Shown here: positions 8,412 to 17,718 of the stretch, piece after piece
Numbering within the stretch: the first letter of the stretch is position 1
Layout: every line of letters starts with the position of its first letter
NCBI RefSeq assembly: GCF_007830115.1
Contig: NZ_VLKP01000002.1
Span: 124,001 to 188,000 of the forward strand
Direction of reading: 5' to 3'
From: Aerolutibacter ruishenii
GTDB lineage: Bacteria > Pseudomonadota > Gammaproteobacteria > Xanthomonadales > Xanthomonadaceae
Length of the DNA stretch: 64,000 nt
Notes under the pieces: model-generated
What the model was told of the DNA's origin: nothing
Seen by the model: only the letters and a program-made list of their open reading frames with translations
Database searches by the model: none
Made by a program: the position numbers and the translations under genes

Positions 8412-9373
8412 CCTGCACGCCAGGCCAGCCCTGCGAAGAAGGGCGCAAGCGCCGCACCGCCATGATGGCGCTGGGGATGATGGCGGCCATCTTCATCACC
8501 CTGTCGGTGGTGTCATTCACCGCTTCCCGCGGGCAGGTCACGCCAGCCACCGTGAACTACCGCGCCCACGATGCCGTGCAGGGCAAGCGCGTCTTCCAGG
8601 CCTACAACTGCATGGGTTGCCACACCCTGCTGGGCAACGGCGCCTACCTCGGCCCGGACCTGACCCGGGTGTATGCGCAGGCCGGGCCGGCCTGGCTGGA
8701 GGCGTTCCTGCCCTCCGCCGGCGGCTGGCCGACCGGACCGGCCGTGCAGGTACAGCTGCAGAAGGCCGATGTCGCCGCCGATGCCGGCGCCAGCGGGCTC
8801 GACGACTACCTGAAGCGCTATGCCGGCGCCGCCGAACGCGTGCAGCGCCGCGGCGGACAGGTGTCGCACATGCCCAACCTGCCGTTGACCGCCGAACAGG
8901 TCGGTCAGCTGATCGCGTTCCTGAAGTACGCCTCGGCGATGAACACCGAAGGCTGGCCGCCAAAGCCGAAGGTGGACGGTCTGGCGTCGCCGCTGGCCTG
9001 GCGGGCCCCGGCCGACACCGCGGTGGCAACCGCAGCCACGGCAGCAGCGGCGGCTCCCGCCAGCGACGACCCGGTCGCCGCCGGCGCACAGCTGGTGAAG
9101 GAGTTCGCCTGCGCCTCATGCCACGCGCTGGACAGCAGCAAGGTGGTCGGTCCCGGCTGGGGCGGGCTGGCGGGATCGCAGGTGGCGTTGGCGGACGGCA
9201 GCAAGGCCGTCGCGGATGACGCCTACCTCGCGGAATCCATCCGCGCACCGGACGCCAAGCTGGTGGCCGGGTACGCCGCGGGCACCATGCCGTCCTACGC
9301 CACCTTGCTCAACGAAGGCCAGGTCAGCGCCATGGTCGCCTACATCCGCAGCCTGCCGGGAGAAGGACAATGA
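8408..9373 (+). CDS. norC: Diheme NorC-like cytochrome c subunit of nitric oxide reductase
   Basis: A 321-residue protein anchored by one N-terminal helix (about residues 18-38). The first cytochrome domain has haem motif CMGCH at residues 68-72 followed by LLGNGAYLGPDLTRVY, and the Met block MPNLPLTAEQV, both characteristic of NorC. After a linker rich in Ala and Thr there is a second haem motif, CASCH at residues 235-239, with VVGPGW and a Met in AGTMPSYATL, the pattern of the cytochrome c domain fused to COX subunit II. Ordinary NorC is about 150 residues with one haem, so this protein is roughly twice the normal size. It overlaps norB by four bases. It probably passes electrons from periplasmic donors to NorB. 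Confidence 0.88.
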   Translation: MTCTPGQPCEEGRKRRTAMMALGMMAAIFITLSVVSFTASRGQVTPATVNYRAHDAVQGKRVFQAYNCMGCHTLLGNGAYLGPDLTRVYAQAGPAWLEAFLPSAGGWPTGPAVQVQLQKADVAADAGASGLDDYLKRYAGAAERVQRRGGQVSHMPNLPLTAEQVGQLIAFLKYASAMNTEGWPPKPKVDGLASPLAWRAPADTAVATAATAAAAAPASDDPVAAGAQLVKEFACASCHALDSSKVVGPGWGGLAGSQVALADGSKAVADDAYLAESIRAPDAKLVAGYAAGTMPSYATLLNEGQVSAMVAYIRSLPGEGQ

Positions 9374-11079
9374 TCCGGATCCAGTACCAGACCCAGCGCC
9401 TGAGCATGCGTTTCTTCATGCTCATGCTCGCGCTGTTTTTCGTCCAGGTCGGTTTCGGCCTGCTGCTTGCCCTGCAACATTACGATCCGGCGCTGCTGGC
9501 CGGGACGCTCAATTTCAACATTGCCCGCGCCGAGCACCTGAACCTCGGCATCCTGTGGATCCTGTCGGGCTTCATCGGCACGATCCTGTTCGTGGGGCCG
9601 CTGCTGTCCAAGCGCGAGTTGTACGCGCCATGGCTGGTCAAGTTCCTGTTCTATGCGCTGGTGGTGGTCACCGCCTGGAACGTGTTCGCCCAGTCGTTCG
9701 CGGCCAAGGGCATTTCCGGCTGGTGGATGGGGCAGCCCTGGCTGCAGGAAGGCCTGGAGTACCTGGAAGCCGGTCGTGGTGCCGACGTTGTGATCCTGAT
9801 CGGCTTCTCGATCCTGGCCTTCGTGGTGCTCAAGACCTTCCCGCCACGCAAGGAATGGAACGAGATCCACTGGGGGCTGGCGATCGGCGTGGTCGCGCTG
9901 ACCGTGGTGTGGACGTTCGGCATGTTCTTCATCGAGCGCCAGGACGTCAGCGAGTACTTCCGCTGGTACGTCGTCCATTACTGGGTGGAGGGCGTGTGGG
10001 AAGTCATCCACATCACCCTGGTCGGCTTCCTGCTGGTGCTGCTGTTCGAGGCCAACATCAAGAGCGTGGGCTATGCGGTGTTCTGGGGGGTGTCGCTGAT
10101 CTGGCTGTCGGGCCTGATCGGCAACGCACACCATTATTTCTGGATCGGGACACCGGAGTTCTGGCAGTTCTGGGGTTCGTTGTTCAGCGCACTGGAACCG
10201 CTGCCGCTGATCTTCTGTTTCTGGCACATCTACCTGGACGCGCACCACGACCGCAAGCCGCTGAAGAATGCCCCGGCGTTCTATTTCATCCTCGGCTCGG
10301 TGGTGCTGGAACAGGTGGGCGCCGGCATCCTCGGCTTCACCATGACCTTCGCCCTCACCAATGTGTGGTCGCACGGCACCTGGATCACCCCGGCGCACGG
10401 CCATCTGGCGCTGTTCGGCACCTTCGGCATGCTCGGCATCGCCGCCGCCTATTACGCCGTGCCGGCGATGCGCGGGATCACGACCTACGACCAGCGGCTG
10501 GGCAAGCTCGGGTTCTGGCTGCTGTTCACCGGCATGCTGGGGATCGGGTTTGCCTTCGCCATGGGCGGCACGGCACAGGTCTTCATCAACCGCACGCTGG
10601 CGCTGGACTGGTTCGGTGGCGACCTGTATCCCGCGATCCTGTTCTACAAGGGCCTGGTCCTGGTGTTTGGCCTGGTCTTCACCACGGGAACCTGCATCGT
10701 CGCCTACGACCTGATCACCCTGGGGTTGCGAGGCCGGTCGACGACGAACGCTCCCGCCCATGATGATGCCGACGCCGGCCATGCGGTCACGCGCTGGGGC
10801 CGCTACCTGACCGGTTTCGAAGCCGGCACGTGGCTGCTTGGCATGTGGGTCTTCGGCGCGGTCATCACCCTCGGCCTGCTCAGCTTCAACCTGCCGAGCG
10901 TGCAGGCCGGCAATCCGACCCTGCCCTACACCCTGGCGTGGATCGGTTATCCGGGACTGCTGCTGATCACGCTGCTGTTCGTGTGGCGATTCCTGGCCTC
11001 GCTGGAGGCGCGGGCGCTGGACCCCGCCAACACCGCCGCCCGCCCGCGCGTGGATCTCCCCCAGGTGGGCACGGCCTGA
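9370..11079 (+). CDS. norB: Nitric oxide reductase catalytic subunit NorB (extended form)
   Basis: A 569-residue haem-copper superfamily protein. All active-site residues of cNOR can be located at a constant offset from Pseudomonas aeruginosa NorB: haem b His56 and His345, haem b3 His343, FeB ligands His203, His254 and His255, and the glutamates Glu207 (HYWVEG) and Glu276 (ALEPLP). The glutamate next to FeB and the absence of a His-Tyr oxidase pattern indicate NO reduction (2 NO to N2O) rather than oxygen reduction. I count about 14 hydrophobic helices where cNOR NorB has 12; the last two (roughly residues 480-550) follow a hydrophilic linker. No norD or norQ maturation genes follow, only an fpr gene. 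Confidence 0.93.
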   Translation: MIRIQYQTQRLSMRFFMLMLALFFVQVGFGLLLALQHYDPALLAGTLNFNIARAEHLNLGILWILSGFIGTILFVGPLLSKRELYAPWLVKFLFYALVVVTAWNVFAQSFAAKGISGWWMGQPWLQEGLEYLEAGRGADVVILIGFSILAFVVLKTFPPRKEWNEIHWGLAIGVVALTVVWTFGMFFIERQDVSEYFRWYVVHYWVEGVWEVIHITLVGFLLVLLFEANIKSVGYAVFWGVSLIWLSGLIGNAHHYFWIGTPEFWQFWGSLFSALEPLPLIFCFWHIYLDAHHDRKPLKNAPAFYFILGSVVLEQVGAGILGFTMTFALTNVWSHGTWITPAHGHLALFGTFGMLGIAAAYYAVPAMRGITTYDQRLGKLGFWLLFTGMLGIGFAFAMGGTAQVFINRTLALDWFGGDLYPAILFYKGLVLVFGLVFTTGTCIVAYDLITLGLRGRSTTNAPAHDDADAGHAVTRWGRYLTGFEAGTWLLGMWVFGAVITLGLLSFNLPSVQAGNPTLPYTLAWIGYPGLLLITLLFVWRFLASLEARALDPANTAARPRVDLPQVGTA

Positions 11080-11087
11080 AAACGCGT

Positions 11088-11124
11088 TCGCCATGCCGCA
11101 GCTTTCCCGCTTGCGGCATGGCGA
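11088..11124. repeat. 13-bp perfect inverted repeat after norB
   Basis: The arms TCGCCATGCCGCA and TGCGGCATGGCGA flank an 11-base loop directly downstream of the norB stop. No thymine run follows, so it is not a classical intrinsic terminator. It could stabilise the 3' end of the nor mRNA or terminate with help from Rho. Confidence 0.5.
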
Positions 11125-11200
11125 GCACGCGCCGTCGCGCATGATCCCGGTACCATAGGCATTCCGTGGCACACGCAGCGCCACGCCATTGCCCGGCGCC

Positions 11201-11965
11201 GTGGCCACCGCCCATTTCCCGCTCAAGCTCGTTTCCCACCGCATGCTGGCACCGGCAGTGGGCCATTACGTGTTCCAGCGCGACGACGGCCAGCCGCTGG
11301 ATTTCATCCCCGGCCAGTTCATCCAGGTGCACTTCGAGTACGCCGACGGCACGCCGGCCAAGCGCAGCTACTCGCTGGCCACCATCCACGACCACACGCT
11401 TGACCCGGGCGAAGCGGTGGAGATCGCGGTCAGCTACGTGCACGGTGGCTCGGCCACGGCGCTGTTCCAGGACCTGCCCGTCGGCGGCACCCTCTCTGTC
11501 AGCGGACCGTACGGCCGTTTCTGCCTGATGCCCGCCGACAGCAACCGCCGCTACCTGCTGATCGCCACCGGCACCGGCGTCACCCCCTACCGTTCGATGC
11601 TGCCGCAGCTGGAGACGCTGATGCGCCAGCGCGGTGTGGAAGTAGTGCTGCTGCTGGGTGCGCGCACGCCGGCCGAGCTGCTGTACGGCGACGAGTTCCG
11701 CGCCTTCGCCAACACCCATCCGGGCTTCCGCTTCGTGCCGTGCTTCTCGCGCGAAATGCCGGCCGAAGGCTCGGCGCATGCCCATCCCGACGTGCGTCAA
11801 GGTTACGTGCAGGACGCCCTGCCCGAGTTCGCCCCGCAGGCGGCCACCGACATCGCCTACCTGTGCGGCAACCCGAACATGGTCGATGCGTGTTTCGAGG
11901 CGTTGAAGGGCTTTGGCCTGGGCGTGCCGCAGATCCGCCGCGAGAAGTACGTCAGCAGCAAGTAG
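11201..11965 (+). CDS. fpr: Ferredoxin/flavodoxin-NADP+ reductase
   Basis: A 254-residue flavoprotein with the FNR fold. The FAD-binding motif is RSYSLA (residues about 60-65), followed by GPYGRFCL; the NADP domain has ATGTGVTPYRSML and the C-terminal YLCGNPNMVD block, ending in REKYVSSK as in bacterial subclass I Fpr. It reduces ferredoxin or flavodoxin with NADPH and has roles in oxidative stress and iron-sulfur repair. The start is uncertain: GTG at 11201 gives MATAHFPLKLV, and a TTG at 11189 is the alternative; neither has an obvious Shine-Dalgarno. It follows norB after 121 bp that include a hairpin, so it may have its own promoter. Confidence 0.9.
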   Translation: MATAHFPLKLVSHRMLAPAVGHYVFQRDDGQPLDFIPGQFIQVHFEYADGTPAKRSYSLATIHDHTLDPGEAVEIAVSYVHGGSATALFQDLPVGGTLSVSGPYGRFCLMPADSNRRYLLIATGTGVTPYRSMLPQLETLMRQRGVEVVLLLGARTPAELLYGDEFRAFANTHPGFRFVPCFSREMPAEGSAHAHPDVRQGYVQDALPEFAPQAATDIAYLCGNPNMVDACFEALKGFGLGVPQIRREKYVSSK

Positions 11966-11990
11966 GTCGCTGCCAAGGGCCCAAGCCGCC

Positions 11991-12053
11991 CTGTAAAGGA
12001 CGCTTGACACCACCACAAGCGATGGCATACCGTCTGTAAAGGAAACTTTACAG
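11991..12053 (+). promoter_or_regulatory. Promoter region with CTGTAAAG palindromic operator
   Basis: CTGTAAAG-N4-CTTTACAG is a perfect inverted repeat at 12034-12053. The same half-site, CTGTAAAGGA, stands alone at 11991-12000, 43 bp upstream. A TTGACA hexamer at 12004-12009 lies between them, so the palindrome would cover the -10 and start region of a promoter that reads into the membrane-protein/XRE operon. The most economical reading is autoregulation by the XRE protein encoded at 12577. The -10 hexamer itself is weak (near 12027-12032). Confidence 0.6.
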
Positions 12054-12151
12054 GAACTGTGCCGCATGTCCGTTTCCCCATCGTGGATCAACGCCGGCTA
12101 TCGGCGGCACCCGGCTGCCCTGGCCAAGATCGTGGCCGCGAGGCGGTACCG

Positions 12152-12580
12152 GTGACGGGGCCGGTACACCGCTACTGGACGGGCCTGAGCCCTGCCCTGC
12201 GACGCTACTACCGCGCCTCCATGCTGCCGGGCGTGCTGTTCCTCGCCCTGACCTTCGCGCACGAAGGGGCCGCGCGGCATCCGGGCCTCACCCCAGTGGC
12301 GCGCACCGCCTTCGCCCTCGCGCCCGTGCTCGCCTTGGCCTGGCTGTTCGTCGCCTACCTGCGCTTCCTGCGCGAATGCGACGAACTGGAACGGCGCATC
12401 GAGCTCGACGCGCTGGCCTGGGCCGCCGGCATCACCCTGCACGGTGTGCTGGCCTGCCTGTTCCTGCTCGATGCGCGCGTCCTGGCCTGGCCGGCACCGC
12501 GCGCGATGGCGGTGCTCGGTGTGCTGCTGCTGGGCAGTTACGCCGTGATCCGTTCCCTGCTGCACCGCCGCTACCAATGA
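12152..12580 (+). CDS. Four-helix membrane protein co-transcribed with an XRE regulator
   Basis: A 142-residue protein with four hydrophobic helices (ASMLPGVLFLALTFA, TAFALAPVLALAWLFVAYL, ALAWAAGITLHGVLACLFLL, AMAVLGVLLLGSYAVI). The start is uncertain: GTG at 12152 gives MTGPVHRYW, and a longer GTG start at 12059 would add a basic leader immediately next to the palindromic operator. The stop overlaps the start of the downstream regulator (ATGA at 12577). Membrane protein plus small XRE regulator pairs recur in Xanthomonadaceae and Firmicutes (YozG type); the function is unknown. Confidence 0.7.
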   Translation: MTGPVHRYWTGLSPALRRYYRASMLPGVLFLALTFAHEGAARHPGLTPVARTAFALAPVLALAWLFVAYLRFLRECDELERRIELDALAWAAGITLHGVLACLFLLDARVLAWPAPRAMAVLGVLLLGSYAVIRSLLHRRYQ

Positions 12581-12774
12581 ACAACCACCTGCGCGAACTG
12601 CGCGACCAGCGCGGCTGGTCGCAGGGCGAACTGGCCGAACGCCTCGACGTCTCGCGGCAGACGATCAACGCGCTGGAAACCGGCAGGTACGACCCGTCGC
12701 TACCTCTGGCGTTCCGCATTGCCCGCCTGTTCGAGCGCCGCATCGAAGACATCTTCCTTCCCGATTCCGACTGA
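12577..12774 (+). CDS. Small XRE-family transcriptional regulator (YozG-like)
   Basis: A 65-residue protein that is almost only a Cro/CI-type helix-turn-helix: LRELRDQRGWSQGELAERL, then the recognition helix VSRQTINALETGRYDPS, ending in ARLFERRIEDIFLPD. It overlaps the upstream membrane-protein gene by four bases, so the two are translated together. The family members of this size usually repress their own operon. The CTGTAAAG palindrome upstream of the operon is the obvious candidate operator (inference). Confidence 0.9.
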   Translation: MNNHLRELRDQRGWSQGELAERLDVSRQTINALETGRYDPSLPLAFRIARLFERRIEDIFLPDSD

Positions 12775-12944
12775 GCCGTCCGGCTCGCCAACCGCATCAC
12801 CGAAAGCGCAAGGAGACGCAGCTGCCCATGTTCCGCCACCCTTTACCGGCTACCGGCGCCACCCCCCTACCTGACTTTTCTCACGTTCGGAACCACGAGG
12901 TCGCCTGCGATGCTCGGTCGCTGTCCGCAGCCAACGGGAACGCC

Positions 12945-14471
12945 ATGAACGCACGACTGACCGGGACCGCGCTGGGCGCGGCCCTGCTGCTGGCCGCCTG
13001 CCAGCCCACCGGCGACACGGCGCCAACGGCCGCCACCGCCGACACCGCCGTCCACCACCTGGGCCAGGTCACCCTGCAGCCCTGCGTGCTGGGTGGCGAC
13101 AATGGCCTGCCCACGGTGGAAGCACAGTGCGGCCAGTTCGAGGTCGCCGAGAATCCCGCCCAGCCGCAGGGCCGCCGGATCAAGCTCAACCTCGCGCGGC
13201 TGCCGGCCACCGGCAAGGGCGACGCGCAGCCCGATCCGGTGTTCTTCCTCGCCGGTGGACCGGGCCAGGCGGCCACGCGGCTGGCGCCGGTGGTGAACGC
13301 CGCCCTGCGCGAGGTGCGCAAGCAGCGCGACCTGATCCTCGTCGACCAGCGAGGCACCGGCGATTCCAACCCGTTGGACTGCAAGGACGCCAAGGGCGCG
13401 CCGCTGGAACTGGACGCCACCCGTACCCCGACCGATGCGGAGCTGGCCGGGTTCGCCCGCCAGTGCCTGGCCTCGCTCGCGGGGCGCGCCGATCCGCGCT
13501 TCTACACCACCACCCACGCCATCGCCGACCTCGAGGCGCTGCGTGCGGCGATGGGCGTGGACAAGATCAACCTCGTCGGCGGCTCCTACGGCACCCGGGT
13601 GGCGCAGCAGTACGCCATGCGCCATCCCGCACACACCCGTACCGTGGTGATCGACGGCGTGGCACCCAACCGGCTGGTCGTCGGCGGCGAGTTCGCGCGC
13701 ACCCTGGAACGCGCGCTGCAACTGCAGCAGGCGCAATGCGCCAAGCTGCCGCAATGCCAGCAACGCCTGGGCGGCGATCTGGTCGCGCGGCTCAAGGCGC
13801 TCAAGGACAAGCTCAACGCCGCACCGGTCGAGGTCGCCTACCGCGACCCCACCACCAACGAACCCAGGCGCGACACGCTGTCCGGGGACCTGGTCGCTGG
13901 CCTGGCACAGGGCGTGTCATACATGCCGCAGGTCGCGGCGATGCTGCCGCTGGTGGTGAGCGAGGCCGAACAGGGCCGCTACGAATCGTTGATGGCCATC
14001 GCCCGGATCTGGTCCGGGCAGGTCGGCGGGCAAATGAACCGAGGCATGCAGTGGTCAGTGGTATGCGCCGAGGATGCACCGCGCTACCGGGCCGATCCGG
14101 CCGACGACGCCACCGTGTTCGGCGGCGGCATGGGCAAGCTGTTCTTCGCGGCCTGCGCGACCTGGACCAAGGGCGAGGTGCCGGCCGACTTCCACGCACC
14201 GTTCAAGTCGTCGCTGCCGACCCTGTTGCTGTCCGGCGAACTGGACCCGGTCACCCCGCCGGCGTATGCCGACGAAGTGGCCAAGGGCCTGGGCAACGCC
14301 CGCCACCTGGTGTTGCGTGGCCAGGCGCACGGCACGATGGGCACCGGCTGCATGCCCAAGCTGCTGAGCCAGTTCATCGAGAGCGCCGACCCCAAGGCGC
14401 TGGACACCCAGTGCCTCGACAGCCTGACCTACACCCCGCCGTTCACCAGCTTCAACGGCTGGGAACCCTGA
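12945..14471 (+). CDS. Alpha/beta-hydrolase lipoprotein (TAP-like peptidase)
   Basis: A 508-residue protein that begins with a lipoprotein signal (ALLLAACQPTG, lipobox LAAC). The fold is the alpha/beta hydrolase of tripeptidyl/prolyl aminopeptidases: oxyanion region FFLAGGPGQAA, LVDQRGTGDSNPLDC, nucleophile Ser in GGSYGTR, Asp in GELDPVTPP and His in GQAHGTMG, so the Ser-Asp-His triad is complete. The C-terminal part matches the TAP-like domain with several cysteines that could form disulfides. It probably trims peptides in the periplasm. The ATG at 12945 has GGGAA upstream; longer frames from 12828 lack a signal. It is followed after 19 bp by the natAB-like pair. Confidence 0.88.
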   Translation: MNARLTGTALGAALLLAACQPTGDTAPTAATADTAVHHLGQVTLQPCVLGGDNGLPTVEAQCGQFEVAENPAQPQGRRIKLNLARLPATGKGDAQPDPVFFLAGGPGQAATRLAPVVNAALREVRKQRDLILVDQRGTGDSNPLDCKDAKGAPLELDATRTPTDAELAGFARQCLASLAGRADPRFYTTTHAIADLEALRAAMGVDKINLVGGSYGTRVAQQYAMRHPAHTRTVVIDGVAPNRLVVGGEFARTLERALQLQQAQCAKLPQCQQRLGGDLVARLKALKDKLNAAPVEVAYRDPTTNEPRRDTLSGDLVAGLAQGVSYMPQVAAMLPLVVSEAEQGRYESLMAIARIWSGQVGGQMNRGMQWSVVCAEDAPRYRADPADDATVFGGGMGKLFFAACATWTKGEVPADFHAPFKSSLPTLLLSGELDPVTPPAYADEVAKGLGNARHLVLRGQAHGTMGTGCMPKLLSQFIESADPKALDTQCLDSLTYTPPFTSFNGWEP

Positions 14472-14490
14472 GCGCGCAAGGACCGATTCC

Positions 14491-15233
<743 letters not shown>

Positions 15234-15237
<4 letters not shown>

Positions 15238-16436
15238 AGACCCCGCTTTCGAAGACCGCGTTCTTCCAATCGATGTTCGCGGTGATGCGCAAGGAACTGC
15301 GCGAGGTCATGCGCGACCGCCGCACGATGATGATGGTGCTGGTACTGACCCCGCTGCTTACCCCGATCCTGTTCATGGGCATCGGCAAGTTGGGCGAGAA
15401 CCGCGCCAAGACCGAGCTCGACAAGGTGCTGGAGGTGCCGGTGGTCGGCATCGAGCGCGCCCCCAACCTGGTCGCGTACCTGGCCACCCGCGGGATCAAG
15501 GCAGTGGCCGCGCCCAAGGACCTGGACGGCGCGATCGCCCGCCAGGAAGTCGACGTGGCGCTGGAGTTGGACAAGGATTTCGCCCAGCATTGGCGCGAGG
15601 GCCGCGCCGCCTCCATCGACATCGTCGCCGACACCACGAGCCGGGCCACCGAAGTCCCGATGGCCCGGGTCAGGAACGCGCTCGAAGGCTACCGTGACCA
15701 GATGGGCACGTTGCGCCTGATGGCCCGCGGCATCGACCCCGGCGTGGTGCGCCCGCTGAGCGTGGGCGTGCGCGACATGGCGTCGGCGGCGGCCAAGCGC
15801 GGGCAGCTGGCTGCGCTGATGCTGCCGTACCTGCTGATCCTGTCGTCGTTCCTCGGTGGCGTGTACCTGATCCTGGACGCCACGGCCGGCGAGCGCGAGC
15901 GCCAGTCGCTGGAACCGCTGCTGGCCACCCCGGCCCCGCGCAACGCCGTGGTCAGTGGCAAGATCGCCGCCGCGTGCGCGCTGGGCATGACCTCGCTGCT
16001 GCTGATGCTGTTGACGTTCAAGGCGCTGGCGATGCTGGCACCGGGCGCCGGCATGGTCATCGACGTCAGCACCCGCACCATCGTCATGCTGTTGCTGGTG
16101 CTGCTGCCGATGGTCTTCATCGGCACCTCGCTGCTGACCTACCTGGCCGCGAGCGCGAAGAGCATGAAGGAAGCCCAGAGCCACATGACCTGGCTGATGC
16201 TGCTGCCGATGATCCCGTCGATCGCGCTGATGGTGAACCCGATCAAGCAGCAGCTGTGGCAGTACGTGGTGCCGTTCCTCGCGCAGAACCAGATGATCCT
16301 CAAGATCGCGCGTGGCGAGGTGATCCAGCCGCAGATCTGGGGCCTGTACCTGGCCGCGAGCTTCGGCCTCGCCGGCGTGCTGTGGCTCGCCGCCGTGCGC
16401 CGCTACCAGCAGGAGCGGTTGGCGATTTCGGGCTGA
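15234..16436 (+). CDS. ABC-2 type transporter permease (NatB-like)
   Basis: A 400-residue membrane protein: an N-terminal helix after a cytoplasmic lead (ELREVMRDRRTMMMVLVLTPLLTPILFMG), a large extracytoplasmic domain (about residues 50-190), then five to six helices (LMLPYLLILSSFLGGVYLIL, IAAACALGMTSLLLMLLTF, IVMLLLVLLPMVFIGTSLL, WLMLLPMIPSIALMV, LYLAASFGLAGVLWLAAV). This is the NatB/ABC2_membrane_3 layout, with GERERQSLEPLLATPAPR between helices as in that family. It partners the ATPase with which it overlaps. Confidence 0.9.
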
Positions 16437-16460
16437 GTCCCGAGCTCCGGCGTGGCAAAG

Positions 16461-16487
16461 AAGAAGCCCGGCATCGCCGGGCTTCTT
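16461..16487. terminator. Bidirectional intrinsic terminator between natB-like and tonB-like genes
   Basis: AAGAAGCCCGGC and GCCGGGCTTCTT form a 12-bp stem with a 3-base loop, followed by TGTTT on the plus strand and CTTTGCC on the minus strand. It lies between two convergent genes and can serve both. Confidence 0.85.
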
Positions 16488-16511
16488 TGTTTACGCTTTC
16501 GACGCCTTGGC

Positions 16512-17549
16512 TTACTGCCCCGGATCGAACCCGATCGTGCGGCGCGTGGTCACCGGCGCCGCGACCGGCTGGAAGCGCCACTTGCGCACGGCGTTGACCG
16601 CTTCGCGGTCGAAGATGCGCGGCGGATTGGCGCGCACCACGCGTGCGGCGGTCACGGTGCCGTCGGTGCCCACGGTGAATTCCACCTGCACCTCGCCCGA
16701 CTGGCCCGAGCGCAGCGCTTCCGGCGGGAAGCGCGGTGCCGGCGTGGACAGGGCACGCAGTTCGCTGCTCGCCGACGACGCGGCGGACGACGTGGCCGCG
16801 GCCTGCTGCGCGGCACGCTGCTGGGCGGCGCGCTGTTCGGCTTCGCGCTGCTCGCTGGCGCGCTGTTCGGCGGCACGCTGGTCGGCTTCACGCTTCTGCG
16901 CGGCCTCACGATCGGCGACCTGCTGCGTGGCCAGCTTCTTCGCCGCGTCTTCCTGCTGCTTCTTCTGGTCGGCCAGGCGCTGCTTTTCCAGCTCGGCCTG
17001 CTTCCTGGCCTGTTCTTCGGCGGTCAGTGCCTGCTGTTCGGTGCGCTTGGCGGCCTCCGCCTGCCGGGCGGTGATGCTCTCCTTCAGGCGAGTGAGCGCG
17101 GGATGGCTGGCATCCGCCTTCTCCAGCAGGGCCGCCAGGCGCTGGGCCTCGGCGAAGTCCTCGCGGTTCACGCTCTGCTCGATCGCGATCACGGTCATCG
17201 GCAACAGGTCGACCAGCGCGCTGGACACCGCGGCATCGCCGGGCAGCTTGTCGCGCAGCGCCAGGTAGTACTCCACGGCATTGTCCTCGGCCGGGGCATA
17301 CAGGCGGTTCTCGGTATAGGCCTTGCTCGCCGCCTCGCGGAGCGCGTCCACGCTCATGGCCGAGACCTTGGAGGAGACAGCCGTCTGCGGTGTTACCGCC
17401 GCGGCGGCCTGTTCGGCGGCAGGCGCGGCGGCGGGCGCCTCTTCCTTCTTGCCGCATGCCGCCAGCGCCAGGGCCAAGCCCAGGACCAGGACGGTTCGAT
17501 CGATGGACGGCCAGCGGCGCACGGGCCGGGCCAGTGTGTTGTCGGTCAT
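16512..17549 (-). CDS. TonB-like energy transducer lipoprotein
   Basis: A 345-residue protein with a lipobox (LALALAACGKK) in place of the usual uncleaved TonB anchor. A helical region (residues about 60-165) with VEYYLALRDKLPGDAAV is followed by a long coiled coil rich in Gln, Ala, Arg and Glu (about residues 165-255) and a C-terminal TonB domain of about 85 residues (PAPRFPPEALRSGQSGEVQVEFTVGTDGTV, then VNAVRKWRFQPV). TonB C-domains bind outer-membrane receptors or the cell wall. As a lipoprotein this protein may span the periplasm from the membrane through its coiled coil without the proton-driven motor. It faces a strong terminator and sits upstream of mnmE on the same strand. Confidence 0.8.
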   Translation of the reverse strand: MTDNTLARPVRRWPSIDRTVLVLGLALALAACGKKEEAPAAAPAAEQAAAAVTPQTAVSSKVSAMSVDALREAASKAYTENRLYAPAEDNAVEYYLALRDKLPGDAAVSSALVDLLPMTVIAIEQSVNREDFAEAQRLAALLEKADASHPALTRLKESITARQAEAAKRTEQQALTAEEQARKQAELEKQRLADQKKQQEDAAKKLATQQVADREAAQKREADQRAAEQRASEQREAEQRAAQQRAAQQAAATSSAASSASSELRALSTPAPRFPPEALRSGQSGEVQVEFTVGTDGTVTAARVVRANPPRIFDREAVNAVRKWRFQPVAAPVTTRRTIGFDPGQ

Positions 17550-17718
17550 TGCGGAAACTCTCCCCAGAAGTACGCAGTTGGAAGCGTACGCGTACTAGGA
17601 CGCTCTAGCAGAGGATATTTGTCAAGCGCCACCGCGCTCGTCCACCACCGTCAGCCAACACATGTTTTGCGACATGCGTCACGATTTCGTGAGTGACCCG
17701 GGGCCGTGGGCGGCCAGG

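Noticed and set aside
9340-11244. Minus-strand frame of 634 codons
   Set aside because: Antisense of norB, whose active-site residues are all in place on the plus strand.
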